Shown piece by piece: positions 1 to 12,102 of a DNA stretch of 64,000 nucleotides (the stretch's first letter is position 1; every line of letters starts with the position of its first letter). Source of the DNA: Tenebrio molitor. Taxonomy: Eukaryota; Arthropoda; Insecta; Coleoptera; Tenebrionidae. The position numbers were made by a program, and so were the translations under genes. The notes beneath the pieces are model-generated. The model did not search any database, was not told where the DNA came from, and saw only the letters and a program-made list of their open reading frames with translations. The DNA is taken from assembly GCF_963966145.1 (NCBI RefSeq), contig NC_091051.1:5022001-5086000 (forward strand). Reading direction: 5' to 3'.

Positions 1-689
1 ATTTTGATTTGTCATCTATTGTGACGTATATTCTTATTACAGCGAATTTCCAAGTACATTCAAACAGAGAACCAGACAGTTTTCTGTAACATAAAAAGTT
101 TGTAAACAGTACAAATATCTGTGTTTTGACACAGGCATTAACTTTTGTTTTATAATTTCCTTTTTAGGCATCCTTAAAAAAACCGTAATTTTACGTACTC
201 ACAAGCGGACGAAAAGTAACTCTTTTTTGGACGCACTTTTTCGTACGCTGACCGTGGTGTCATCTGTTGGTCTGTTTAGTAAATTAGCAACGAAACCGAC
301 AAAACCATTAATTACGTAAATAGGTAATTGTGTTGCAAATAGTAAATTTCTAGTTGGCAACGTGATAACAAATACCATAAAAAAAATTGTTGATATGTAT
401 TAATAAATTTGTCTATTTGAAAATTACAAAATAAATTCAATGACGTCTTTTGCTTTGTAGTTCGTGCGGTCGCCTAAAAAAATTAATCTGCTGATCTGGC
501 AAAAAGAGCCTTTTGTCCTCGTCTGTTTTCAAGCCTCGGCTGCGCCTCGGCCAGAAAACTCAGACTCGGACGGAAAAATGCACTTTTTGGCGTTGATACA
601 CAAATAACTATTATTACATGACAAAAAATTATTACATCTCTTCTTTTAGATCAAACTTAACGTAAAGGACAGGAGAGGAATTAGTATAT
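1..689. other. AT-rich sequence, nothing recognised
   Basis: No convincing coding region, RNA gene or transposon terminus was seen. Short open frames here have low-complexity, T-rich translations and no family resemblance. Confidence 0.4.
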
Positions 690-1870
690 TTTTTGATTTT
701 TATAAATGGTAAATTCTCACTTTCGGTGTTAACGACACACTTGTAACTTTTTTGCTCAAAGGACGACAAAGGAATTGACGTTTTTTTCTAGAATATACAT
801 TGACGTCATCAAACGATAACGTTTGGGAATTTTTTGTACTGAGTTTCCTTCGTTTTTATCCATTTTATAAGTGGCTCATTTTCGCAGCTGGTTTGAGAAA
901 GAGATTCGTAGTTTTCTGCATTAGTTTAAAAAGAATCTTTTTGTATTTCATCCAGCTCAAAAAAGTTCTAAATTTTTCTCCTCATAAATCTCCCTGGAGT
1001 TCATATTAAATATACAGTTTCCCAGATTTGTTCTTTTATTTCTCCATAATGATAACTTCAAAATACAGTTTTTATATTTTATTTAGCTCTAAAAACAACA
1101 AAAATATCACCTTTTATATTCAAAGTAAGAAAATGTGTAAATTATTTATTTTCACAGAGCTGATATTAGCAATAAACTCTTACAGTTTGCTTCGTTCTTT
1201 TCCTCAAACCGACTCCTTTACCATACACTTTGCAAACTTCATTTGCCTTATATATACATATTTTTGCTTATTAAAATTTCCGTCGCATCCACCATTTTCT
1301 GAATCCATAAATTACTCACCGTTATTCTGTAATTGACGTTAGAAATAAATATTTCTAGTTTCTTTCTTGCAACTGCCCCAACGACACTATTTTTAGATTT
1401 CATCTAATTCAGAGAACAGCAGCTCTGTCTATTTTGTTCCTAATAAAATTCTCTGGAGCATGCACTGACTTCGTGCTTCAACGTAAATAGATTCGAGGTT
1501 TCCTGAATTCATTTTCCAATAAGGGGAGTCTTTAAAACATGGCGTCTAACTTCCATCTATCTCAAAAAATTATTCGATTGAATCAGCCGTGTTTACTCGT
1601 TTCTTATTTATTTCTTCAGTTGTTACCGTAGATATAAATTTGTAGTTTCCTTGGTTCGTTTGTCCACAATAAGGCCTTGAAAACACAATTTTTAAATTTA
1701 ATCTACCTCGAAGAATAACGGAGATGTCGACAATTTTATATAAACATTTTCCCGGCGCATCCACCATTTTCACATTTGCCAACAGAGGTGGAGACTTTCT
1801 GTATTTCTTCAAGTCTGAAAAACACAATTTCAGATATGATTTACGTCAAAGGATAACAAGGATATGGACA
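690..1870 (-). repeat. reversed cluster of ~160-bp repeats with 17-bp core
   Basis: These are diverged tandem units, the reverse complement of the array at 3600-5260. The core appears as CCCGGCGCATCCACCAT at 1751-1767 and as a one-base-changed copy at 1279-1295, 472 bp away (about three units). The remaining units are recognisable by a recurring internal segment (TTCAAAACACAGTTTTTAGA, then a TCATCTAGTTC-like block and AATAACAAGGAT), seen near 720, 940, 1070, 1390, 1530, 1690 and 1830. Their cores are decayed, for example CTGGAGCATGCACT at 1454. No protein is claimed; the open frame through 1570-1827 is incidental. Confidence 0.7.
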
Positions 1871-3599
1871 TAAGATTTCTCCAATTTAAAAATTAATAAA
1901 TATTGGTGGAAATTAGCCAAAAACGATGAGTTTTCAGGAACAAAGCAAATCGTTTTTGTACATCTGCTTTCTGTGTAATAATTTATAAACCAAAATGCAA
2001 AAACAAAGAATATTGACAATTGTATTTTGCTACAAACAGGAATCGGAGAATTTCGTGGAAAATAAACATAACGGCTACAACGAAATATTTTGTTATATAA
2101 ATATAATGAATAAAATATTTACTTCAAAAGTTGAAGACAAAGATTTATGAATATTTGCTATTTTATTTTAACACAAAACTCGAGTTGCAGATTTTCAGAA
2201 AAGTTGCTTCAGTAAATGAAATATTTATTAACTGACAAGCGAAAACCTCAAAATCAACAAGTCCTGTAAATATTTTGGCTTTTAACAACTTTGACCATCT
2301 CTCCGCTCTAAGAGGAAGTATTTGAACACACTTTGCCTTTATTTGGGAATAATTTGCACGAATCTAAAATTCTAAAAGGATGGTTCCAGTTTAAAAAAAA
2401 GCTGTCTTAAAAGCGTCAAATGAAAGAGATCTTGTTGGACAGTTTTAAGAAAATAATTTATTTCAAAATGTCGTGTTCATTTTTTATTCATTGGTTGAAA
2501 TTATCAAATTCTTGTAGGTCAGATGTTGGTTTGGTAGATTTTGTCAATTTTTTAAATTTTATTGAATGGACATTTGGTTTGTAAACACTGTACCACCACA
2601 TCCTGTATGCAGTCCATGCAAGATACAGGTGTCCCGTAATCACAAGGATAACGCCTCATCCTGCAGGACTAGATTACTATCGCGCCATTCCCGTCCAGTT
2701 ACTTCTTCCGTCGATGGAGTCCTAGCACCCTCCTGGCATTAATTTGAGCACCCCTGTTGCTGGCACTAACCAGTTCATGCGGATCGATAGCGTCGAGGTC
2801 CTGGCCCAATGGGCCCCCGAGGAGCGGAGTTTTGATCACAGTTGTCCCAAATCAAGAGCAACAAACAAGATCCCTGCTCATTAATTAGTTTTTTGGTTGA
2901 GCAGCTCGCGCATTTAATTAGACCAGATGAAAGTGGAATCGAATCCGTTGGAATAATCTTCACGGGGGACTGGTTTGTGGTTGATTAATTATGGCGTCGT
3001 GTGCGACGCCCCCCTCCCCACGGTTTTATCCCCGAAAAAAATCTGGAAAATCTCACGTTCGAGCTGGCACAAATGACGATTCGATGCTTGATTGGTCAAA
3101 TATTCGAAATTGCGGAGCGCGGTTTCCGGGACGCGCCGTAATTAAAGGACGAGGTCCTGACTTTGATGGAATTCGCAAGACGAAGTATGGAGGAAGTATT
3201 GATGTCCTGTCAGGAGCGCATCGCAAGATCCACCAAGAGCGTGTTTTCGATATTGTGTAATGTCAAAGTCCGGCTCAAGACAATGATGGATGCAAGCTGC
3301 GACGCAGTCACTTTGTGCAGCTTGGTATGACGACGTTTTAATAAAAGATGAAACAGTTTTTCAGACGGGCGACTTGCGGTCGCGAGCTTGTTTCAAATTA
3401 TTATCGTTAGTGGTGCTTTGTCTATGACAAAAACTCAGCTTTATGAGTCGGTTTAAAGCGAGCTTTGACTTCCCGGTCCAAAACGCGAATTTCCTAAGAG
3501 TAATGATTCTTCAGATTTATTACCAGAGTAAAATGAAAACAATAAAGAGTTTCTGCTTTCGGCTCGGAAAAGGTGCAGAGCTTTCAGGCAAGTGACGTT
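1871..3599. other. spacer between the two inverted repeat clusters
   Basis: This separates the reversed and forward clusters. Base composition shifts to more GC-rich after about 2600. I see no splice-supported gene; the open frame at 2991-3260 lacks any recognisable domain. Confidence 0.4.
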
Positions 3600-5260
3600 T
3601 GAAATGGATTTTTTGAAAAGTGAACTAAAATTTCTAATATGAAAAATGTGGAAAAGTAAAGCGCAAAGACGTTACTTCACAGATTTAGCTGTAACGAAAG
3701 AAGTAAAAACTCGCAAGTGCTAGAAATATGTAGCAAATAAAATGTACCCAAGGAGCAAGATCATTTACAATGGAGATGTCTGAATTGTTCTTGAAAACAA
3801 ATCTAAATCATTGAAATTAACACATTCGAATACGTAAAAATGGTGGATGCGCCGGGAAACTATGCGTATAAGAATGTTCTTTGTTTTCCTTTGAATTAAA
3901 TGAAATCTAAAAACTGCTTCGAGGACTTCAATATGATTAACAAATGGGTCGCTTCCTATGACGGCAGATGTGAAAATTAATTATTTTTAACTGAACAAAA
4001 ATGGTGGATGCGCCGGGATATTTTCTTAAGACAATTGGTGGTATCTTTGTTATAATTCGAACTAGATGAAATCCAAATACTGTATTTTGGAGTCTTCGTT
4101 ATGGAGAAGTAAGTGAAGAAAACTGCAAGCTATTATATCTAGTATGAGTTCTGTAAATATGAAATTTGTAAAATGGTGGATGCGCCGGGGAGATTGATCA
4201 GGAAAATATTTAATTGTTGGTTGTCTTTTAGGTCAGATGCAATCGAAAAACGGTCTTTTAAAGATTTTAAAATGAAGAAATAAATGAAGAAAACCGTGAG
4301 TCTGTATCTCTGATATCAAGAATAAAAATAAATGATTTAGAAATTTACTTGCTTTGAATATAAAAGACGATACGATTGTTGTTATTTAAGGGAAATGAAA
4401 TCGAAAACCTGTATTTTCAGTCTTGATTAAAGAGAAACAAATTGCCGGTCCTCATATGAGGTCTGAGAATATGAAATACGTAAATTGCAAAAATGGTGGA
4501 TGCGCCTGAGATTTTTAAGAAAGCATATTTAAAATCTTTCTTGTCCATTGAGCTAGATAAAATTTAAAAACATTATTTTAAAGATCTTACGGTATAAATA
4601 ACGAGACCCATGGATCTTCATCTGTGATGTGGCTGTGAGACAAATTACAATGGTGGATGCGCCGGGAATTTTCATGAAAACTGAAATTCTCTACTGTCCT
4701 CTAAGCTTTATGGTATCTGTTTATTAAAGAATTCAGTATAGCGAAACAAACCAAGAAAACAGTAATCTTTGATATCAGCTTAAAAAATAAATAATTTACA
4801 CATTTTCTTTGAACACCAAAGGCGACATCTTCCTTGTTCTTTGGACTAATTGAAATCTAAGAGCTGTATTTTGATGTATTTATTATGTAGAAATAAACTT
4901 GAGGAACTGCGAGTCCTTGCTTCAGCTCTCAAAATATGAAATATGCAAAATGCAAAATTGGTGGATGCGCTGGGAAAATTTGCAACGACGAATATTTCTG
5001 CAAATCTTTCTTGGCTTTTGGATTAAGTGCAATCTCAATATGCATTTTGCAAAGGACACACAATAGAAGAGCAAATGAAAAATGAGGGAATTTTTATTTC
5101 TGTTATTAGCTGCGTAACTGGTAAGAATAGAAAATGGTAGATGCGCCGGATGTAAAATTTAAACCAAAAAGTTTGTAGTGGATTATCTGTAGTAAAATGA
5201 AACAACACATTTTCGCTTTAGAAGCTATAATTGCGAAATTATCTTTCTAATCTAACTAAC
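3600..5260 (+). repeat. tandem array of ~160-bp units with conserved 17-bp core
   Basis: The core ATGGTGGATGCGCCGGG is exact at 3840, 4001 and 4173 and exact again at 4650. It has 1-2 changes at 4493, 4958 and 5134. Spacings are 161, 172, 320, 157, 308 and 176 bp, a period of about 160 with two units (near 4340 and 4810) lacking the core. Those two units share a different sequence (ACTTGCTTTGAATATAAAAG-like), hinting at two unit types. Flanks have drifted far more than the core: only a block around AGATGAAATCTAAAAACTGT and TGAAGAAATAAATGAAGAAA remains alignable. Function unknown. Confidence 0.85.
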
Positions 5261-6838
5261 TAATGTAATTAATGTACAACATAATAAAAGCAAAATTGTG
5301 TCATTTTTCCAAATCTACGTTTATTAGAGCACCTTGGACGCGTTCGCCGCCACCAGCACATGTTTTAATCTAGATCGTGAGCCATAAAGTGGCCGCGCGG
5401 GGCCATTAAAAAATAAAACAATAAAAGCGCCAGATTGAGCTTCCGTGCCATGTATTTTAAGGCTCAAGTAAATACCGTGACGATAGTATCGGCCCCAAAG
5501 ACACGAGCTTTGTCGCAATTGCGCCAACATAATCGGACAGCCCTCCGGCGATAAAAAATTCAAAGAAGGCAAATCCGGCGCGAGCTCGTAAATTCCGGGA
5601 ATTTTATCCGCGCTAATCGGCCAAGGAGGGCGTCATGTTCGATGTTTGGAGAGTTGCCGGTATGCAAATGTCGACTGTCGGTGGCGTTTCCATTAGCTAT
5701 GCATTTCAGGATGTCATCCGGATCTGTTTCAGTCATGACGGCGGGAAATAAATTCGCTTTGACAGCTGTGACAATTTTTTTATTAAGTCCTGAATAAAGA
5801 AGCGTCCTGGCCCTTTGTATTTACATTGCGAGTTCCGGGAGATTTCCGGATTAAAAATTTATCAGCGCCGGGGTTTGATTAGGTTCGTGTCAGTTTATAA
5901 TATTTCAGGGGAATGAATGGAGTCGCATGAATACTTGATGCACGGCGTTCAAGTAGTAATTCCTAATTATATCCAATAAGTTAAAATGTAATATCTTTCG
6001 TGTTTCGGGGCAAGGAGCACCATTCCGGAGAGTTTAATGTACAAACTTCAGGTTTGAGCTCGCGTTCGAACTTTAACTTCATAAAATTAAAATTTCAAGC
6101 TTCAATAAAAATGCGCCCGGAGAAAATTCAGCAACTATTTAATAAAATTGTTAAATAACGCTCACTCGTGCAATCTAGTCAGCGTAATCACTCGTCTCCG
6201 GATCTTATGAATATTAATGCACTTAGAGCGCATCCCCGCTTGGTTCCACCAAGGCTTTTTTTATTTAATGCGGCGTTTGTGCGGGATTTTTCATCTAAAA
6301 ATCATATCAGAAAAAATCTTTTTTTGTTCTGGTGGTGTTTCGGTTGTTGGCACAAAACCTGCTCTCCTCATCTAGAAGATCTCCATTGATGCTAGAAGCG
6401 ATCAGATCAGTTTAGCTCCTTTGATGCGACACCCTTCCCACCCTTCGCTAATTAATCCGGAACATTTTTGGTAGATCTGTGCGAAATAAACACAGTCCTG
6501 GTCTTTATCCAGGATTAGTTCGGAGTTCGGCTCGACTCCGTTTATTTTCTGCGTCTGAATTTTTTTAAAAGCACCGACGCAGGTGAACGTTTGGAAAAGA
6601 TAATTCGTAGAGTGTATTTATGGCACCCGATTAATCTTCCCTCGAATATTAATCACGGCGAAAAGATTGCGAATTAACCTGTACCGGATGTAAAAGTTTC
6701 AAATTTAATTTAAACGTCTCTCCGTTTTTTCCGATCACAATTAAAAAAGTTTCCAAGGATTTTTTGTTCGGTCGAACATGTGTTAACAGTCGAAAGTGGG
6801 TTTGGTAAACAGTGAGGAGAGCCCTGAATACAAATGAA
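5261..6838. other. non-coding stretch, no feature recognised
   Basis: The sequence is moderately GC-rich with many CCGG and AATTAA words. Open frames at 5324-5572 (minus) and 6168-6389 (plus) have no recognisable domain or initiation context. Regulatory DNA is possible but nothing in the sequence shows it. Confidence 0.35.
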
Positions 6839-6960
6839 GTAGATTTTGCACCTAGCGGTTATGCAACACATCAAACAACCGAGAAGGTAATTTTGAGCGC
6901 GTCGAGAGCAGCTCCTGGTGGTTATGCAACACAAAATTCTCCCGGGAAAGTAGTTTCGAG
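6839..6960 (-). repeat. 62/63-bp minisatellite, reversed copy
   Basis: Two reversed units carry the core GGTTATGCAACAC (6846-6858 and 6921-6933), the second within CTCCTGGTGGTTATGCAACA. The interval has GAGCGCGT and other unit-specific words, so this is the same family as at 11046, 11834 and 12773 in the opposite orientation. Confidence 0.75.
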
Positions 6961-8093
6961 TGGATTTTTTTTTGGGATAGGCGCGGGGGTGGTATTTCGA
7001 GGAAGACCGTCATCGCTTTAATTAGTGTTGCAGATGGTGGCGGCGTGGGTAATCAAATAAGCCTCTGCTCATCGGAAATGTCAACCAATCAGTCCGAATC
7101 ACGTCTCGTGTGTCGGGGGTGGGTCCCAGCTTCTATAAATTTTAGAAAGTAATTTGGGCCAGATCGCTCGAATTTTTTGCCCGGTTGTTTGTCTAACATC
7201 GCCGCCGCCTCCACAGCGATTCTGAGCGGTGCGGCGATTTTCCGATTGCCCCCCCGAATTCATGTTATTAATTTTGGGGCGGAAGTCGTCGAGTCGCAGC
7301 CACCTAACCTCGTTACGAGCAAATTGCGTTGTCTAGCATAGCTGATTAATGTATAGCGGACAATTAAGCTCGTAAATCCGGAAGTCGGAGGACAAGATGG
7401 CGGCGGATGGCTGATTTGCGACGCGTCTCATTTGCGCCGATGGACTCGCCACCTTCCTTACTGCAAATAGGGAGTGCACGGGATGGCGGATTTGTCCCGT
7501 TATGGACGCTCCGGGGCCGCTTCCTCCGGCTATTTTACATAAAGTAATCCGGTCGGACCGACACTTTTCCGAACTCGGACGAGATTGCGGACACATAAAT
7601 CAAGTGCCGGATTAAAAGGTGACGGCGACGTTTCAATCAGGGCCAAGGGGCGAAGTCGTTGAAAAGCGAACGCCGCCAACCGATGCCTGTTTGTTTACCG
7701 GATTGCGTTGTGTCGATTTAAATGTTAAAAATAACAAATTGGAAACAGCTGGGGCTGACAATGCAGCCGAGCTTTTTGTTCCACTCGCATAAATAATTCA
7801 GTGTGGAAGTTTACTATGAAAAATCCAATTGACGAATCAATCTTACGGCTCTCGCCGAAAATTTCCCGTACATTTCACGTGAATTTAAATAATTGACCCG
7901 GAGCGTATTTTAGGCACGTTCCGGGCTTGATAGAATATTTTCTTTTAAAGAGCTTTATTTTAATATATTCCTGTACAGGGCCGGCTCTTTAAGCTATTGC
8001 CGATAAGCTACGTGACACGAGTGGTTCCGGCGCACACCAAAAGCTCCAAAAAGGTCACGACGCCCACCCCAATTCGACCAGCACTGACATTTG
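6961..8093. other. non-coding stretch, no feature recognised
   Basis: GC-rich intergenic sequence. The open frame at 7333-7596 (minus) has no family resemblance. No RNA gene or transposon termini were found. Confidence 0.35.
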
Positions 8094-8110
8094 CCCGGCG
8101 CATCCACCAA
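8094..8110 (-). repeat. isolated copy of the 17-bp core
   Basis: CCCGGCGCATCCACCAA is the reverse complement of the array core with one terminal change, 3 kb from the main array. I could not follow any of the surrounding ~160-bp unit here, so only the core seems to be shared. Confidence 0.7.
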
Positions 8111-8346
8111 GTTTCCACAGTAATTTTACATTTTTTTTTTTAATATTGTATTGTGTCAGAATTTCTTACAATTTAATTAGCACATCAAATACGTAAATTG
8201 TTTGTTTTCTTGTTTCACCATTCCTCTCTTCTTTAATTAAACACATAACATATTTTGTAACATTCATTTTTCATTTTACTGAAATTCGTATTGCAAAAAT
8301 TTACGCAGTCTTGACAACTAAAACATAAAGCGTGACTAATTTATAA

Positions 8347-8530
8347 CGGGCCTTCAAATAAATTTTTATTTAGAGCTACCTATGGAAATTGTTTGCAACA
8401 TTTTTCCAGCGTAGAAAATGACACAAGAAACGTCTGACATTTTAGCGAAATAAAATTAGGTTAGAAAATATTTTAGAATGTTAGAATGTTGCCTACGCCT
8501 ACTCTAAATATATATTTATTTGAAGGCCCG
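8347..8530. mobile_element. MITE with ~29-bp terminal inverted repeats
   Basis: The termini CGGGCCTTCAAATAAATTTT and its counterpart at the right end (AAATATATATTTATTTGAAG then GCCCG) form an imperfect inverted repeat enclosing a 184-bp non-coding element. Flanks are ATAA on the left and ATAG on the right, so the target-site duplication is not clear and no superfamily is assigned. Confidence 0.65.
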
Positions 8531-10900
8531 ATAGTGTTATTCTCTCTCTAAAAATTGGCGTGGAGACCCTGGTGCCCACGTGGCGTGGCGTTAACTAACA
8601 TCTCTTGAACGCTGACGATGAGGAAATGCTGTCGTTCTCTACACAAGACAATTTTTACCATGTCAAAATTGTCGAGAGACATTGATGAAGTTTTTGGTTT
8701 TGAATTTTGAATCCTAAATATCGGTATTCGCTAAATTTATTTTTGCTAACTCAGAGCTTTTATTCCTTTTTGGTAATCTGCCCGTCACGTAAATCTTTAA
8801 TACTTCTTGAAATCTTATTTTAGCAACGAACAAATCTTGTCGCAGACAAATTTAATAAACTTGTAAATATTGAAAGGTATTGGGAAGTTTCCAGAGTATC
8901 ATTTTATTATCTAAACACTTAGCAACTTATGAACTTGAAAGCTCTTTAAAAATTACGTTTCTTTACATTTATCCAGTTTAAAATCGTTAAGGTATTTCCA
9001 GTTTAGTGAATACTTGCTTTGCCGGCTCAAAGCTCACGCTGAATCAAGCTCGACCAACAAAAAGCTTTTCAACTTTCACCTACTGAAAGAAATTCGTGTG
9101 TTCAACTTTCGTATCAAGTGTTTTTGATGAGTGACATTGTCCTGTCCACACTTTTGGGCATAAATTTGAATAAAACTTGTAGATAAATGTAATTTTTTCT
9201 TTGAAATAGTCCAGATGGTAGTAGAGTGGTTGACGGTCTAAATTCTGCGACAAAAAGCCTTTCAGCTCACTCCGAGTAATAGAAATTCGTATCTCTTTAA
9301 GACCGTTCCAGAGATAGTTAAAACTTTCGCAACAACAGCGTCACAATTTACTCGGAAAGTTCCGGCGTTTCGTTCTTTGTGGGAATAAAAGCCCCGCGAT
9401 CCTGTTCGACTCCATTTTTCCATATTCTCGTTAATTAGCCGGAGGAAGCGGGTCCCGCAACGTCCGTGCGGATTCAGATGCCGAAATAAAACCCGGAGCT
9501 GGCGTTAAATTCGCCACGGGAATCCGGAATAATTTAAATAATAATTAGGGCGAGTCTTCGTTGGTTTGAGTGACGCGATTGTAAATTAGAGGCGACCGCC
9601 GAGACCTAAACCGTGACCGTCGCCGCCGTTGTCTCCAGTTCGCTCCGGGAATCCGGGTATCAAATAATCAACGACGACTCCGGCACGACCGCAAAGTTCG
9701 GGCGTGTTTATGCGCGTACGACGCCGTCCTAATGGGAAAGTTATACTCCGGAGTTGGCCGATAGCGGCCGAACCGCACGTCATAATCGCGAGTTACGATT
9801 TTACATTTGCTGGGTGTTTACTCGCCGTCCAAATTGACAAGTCGCCCTCTGGCGGCTGCGGTTATCAACGCTGACAAGTGGCCCTCGAGATTTATTACGG
9901 TCGAAGATGTTGCTGTTTTGGTTCTTGTTTTTCGGTGCGGCGGAAACTTCACCGGCGGCAATTAGAGTTTAAGAGGTGGACGGAAGTTGTCGAGTAATCT
10001 TTGCCTCTTTTTAATTCCGAGTGTCTTTGTTCGCTAAACTTGGAGGGAGTTGGAACACGTCGTTCAGGTTTAACGGACGTATTTTGTCTTGAAGTGTTTA
10101 TTATTGGAAGGGACGGAGCGTGTGGGCGCCGCCTCCGCCGGAATCTTGTTATATCGTAAAAAGTTGAATTTTTAAACAGTTTGTTTGCTGCTTGTCAGAA
10201 TGTAAATGTTCGAGAATGCTCGAGTTGAGCCGCTTGCAGCAAAACAGGAAGAAGGACAAGTGCTGAGCAAACGTGCAAGGAAAAATTAAAACGAAAATCC
10301 CGTTATTGGAGGAAAGTGTTTCCATAAAATAACCCCTCGGTCGGCGGACATCTGGAAGATATTTCAGTGGCATAAACCGCAGTTCGTCTCTGAGCACTCA
10401 GCGCCATATACCCCGCACTTTATTCGCCGTTATATTACCCTTTTTTATGCCTGAATATGCCATAAAATAGCGCGATGGCTGGTAATACGTTCCCTTCCAA
10501 TCCCTCATTTGTCCGAGATCCCCACGATCGTCGTATTAATTCGGCTTCGCGCAGAACTCTTGTTTAGAAACCGTTCCATCACTATCGATCCAAATCTGTG
10601 TCCATTATCCGAATAAATGAAGTCGACGACAGATATTTGATCGAACCGGCTCCGCATCCACATGTCGATTTGTTGCCAACTTTCGACGACACAATCGATC
10701 GCTTCAAAAAACGACGGGCACTCGACGAGACATTGCTTTATTAGATTAAGCGACTCATTAGCGTAATATAAGGCACGTGATAATTACTTGACAGCTAATT
10801 GGACGCCTCCTTTAAATGGCGCGACTAGGGCTGAAACGGCGTGGGAGAGATAACCGAACTACTATTATCGTTACAGTTTGCCAGATTTGTTGGCAGAAAT
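8531..10900. other. non-coding stretch, no feature recognised
   Basis: No gene is supported. The open frames at 9586-9783 and 10149-10397 (minus) lack recognisable domains. A segment around 8572-8610 (GTGGCGTGGCGTTAACTAAC) resembles one at 39186-39211, a possible weak dispersed repeat. Confidence 0.35.
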
Positions 10901-11284
10901 TTGAGCACGATTCGAGGACGTGTGGCCAGATGTTGGCACCGGTTCACTTAATGGCCCATTACAACATTATTTTAGACAACCGAACCCACGCATAATTAAT
11001 ATTACACTAAAAACACACAAAACTACAATCCCGGTGCTATTTTGGGTTGCATAACCACCAGGAGCTGAACCCAACACGCCCAAAACTATTCTCCGGATTG
11101 GTTAGTGTGTTGCATAACCACCAGGAGCCAAAACCTACGCGCTCAAAACTGTCCCTCGATTGGTTAATGTGTTGCATAACCACCAGGTGCAAAACTCGAT
11201 ACTGTTTGTTCACAAAGCTCACTGTTTCCCCGTCGAATTTTTATCTGTATTGTTATTTTTACCAGTGTGGAAATATGAGTATCC
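10901..11284 (+). repeat. segmental tandem duplication, copy 1
   Basis: It starts TTGAGCACGATTCGAGGACG and runs through a 3-unit minisatellite to GAAATATGAGTATC. It aligns along its length with 11689-12102 with scattered substitutions. The second copy carries about 35 extra bases before the shared CCCCGTCGAATTTTTATCTG. Confidence 0.85.
11046..11190 (+). repeat. 62/63-bp minisatellite, three units
   Basis: The core GTTGCATAACCACCAGG begins at 11046, 11109 and 11171. Between cores lies AGCTGAACCCTACGCGCTCA-like sequence, then CGATTGGTTAATGT. Open frames across it (plus 11047-11295, minus 11037-11222) are products of the repeat. Confidence 0.85.
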
Positions 11285-11688
11285 AACGGTATTAAATTCA
11301 ATGTAATACAATATTCAGTAAGGAAGCAATGGTCAATTGAGTCTTCAAATTTAAACGGATGGAAAAATAATTTTCTATAAGTCTTCTTCATTTTACTCAA
11401 AAACTAAGAGGGCTACGACTTAGACTGTTATAGATGAAAAGAAGCATCGTGAAGAGAGGATTCCAACACTGTAATGCTTAATGGACTCCGATATTTAAAA
11501 AGGGAGGCATGGCCAATTAAACCCCAATTTTTAATACAAAATATATTTTTTTTAATTTCTTCATTTTTCACCCAAACCAAGAGGACTACGGGTTCGACTG
11601 CTATAAGCCAAAAGAAGCAGCTTGAAAAGAGGAATCCAACGGTGTGAAGCTCAATGGAATACGATATTTAGTAAGGGGTCAGGTCAAT
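11281..11688 (+). repeat. ~175-bp tandem repeat between the duplication copies
   Basis: Units begin at about 11281, 11461 and 11631, each with an ATCCAACGGTGT-like start, an (A)CTCAATGGA-TACGATATTTAGTAAGG-like block and GGTCAATT. The third is incomplete and runs directly into copy 2 of the larger duplication. Confidence 0.65.
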
Positions 11689-12102
11689 TTGAGCACGACT
11701 CGAGGACGTATAGTCAGATGTTGGCACCGGTTCACTTAATGGCCTATTACAACATTGTTTTAGACAACCGAACCCACGCACAATTAATATTACACTAAAA
11801 ACCCACAAAACTACAGTCCTGGCGGTATTTTGGGTTGCATAACCACCAGGAGCTGAACCCTACGCGCTCAAAACTATCGTCCGGATTGGTTAGTGTGTTG
11901 CATAACTACCAGGAGCTGAACCCTACGGGCTCAAAACTGTCCTCCCGATTGGTTAATGTGTTGCATAACCACCAGGTGCAAAACTCGATCCTGTTTGTGC
12001 ACAAAGCTCACTGTTTCGTGCCATTAGATCCGCTCCCGCTGACCCCGTCCCCGTCGAATTTTTATCTGTATTGTTATTTTTACGAGTGTGGAAATATGAG
12101 TA
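11689..12102 (+). repeat. segmental tandem duplication, copy 2
   Basis: Second copy of 10901-11284, separated from the first by the ~175-bp repeat block. It includes its own three-unit minisatellite with cores at 11834, 11897 and 11960 (63-bp spacing). Confidence 0.85.

Noticed and set aside
1570..1827. Protein containing MVDAPG across the repeat core
   Set aside because: The frame is not maintained from unit to unit and the flanks are non-coding in character.
3840..5150. CRISPR-like array (short constant repeat, variable spacer)
   Set aside because: The spacing is ~160 bp with alignable spacers, the host is eukaryotic by its introns, and no cas genes are present.
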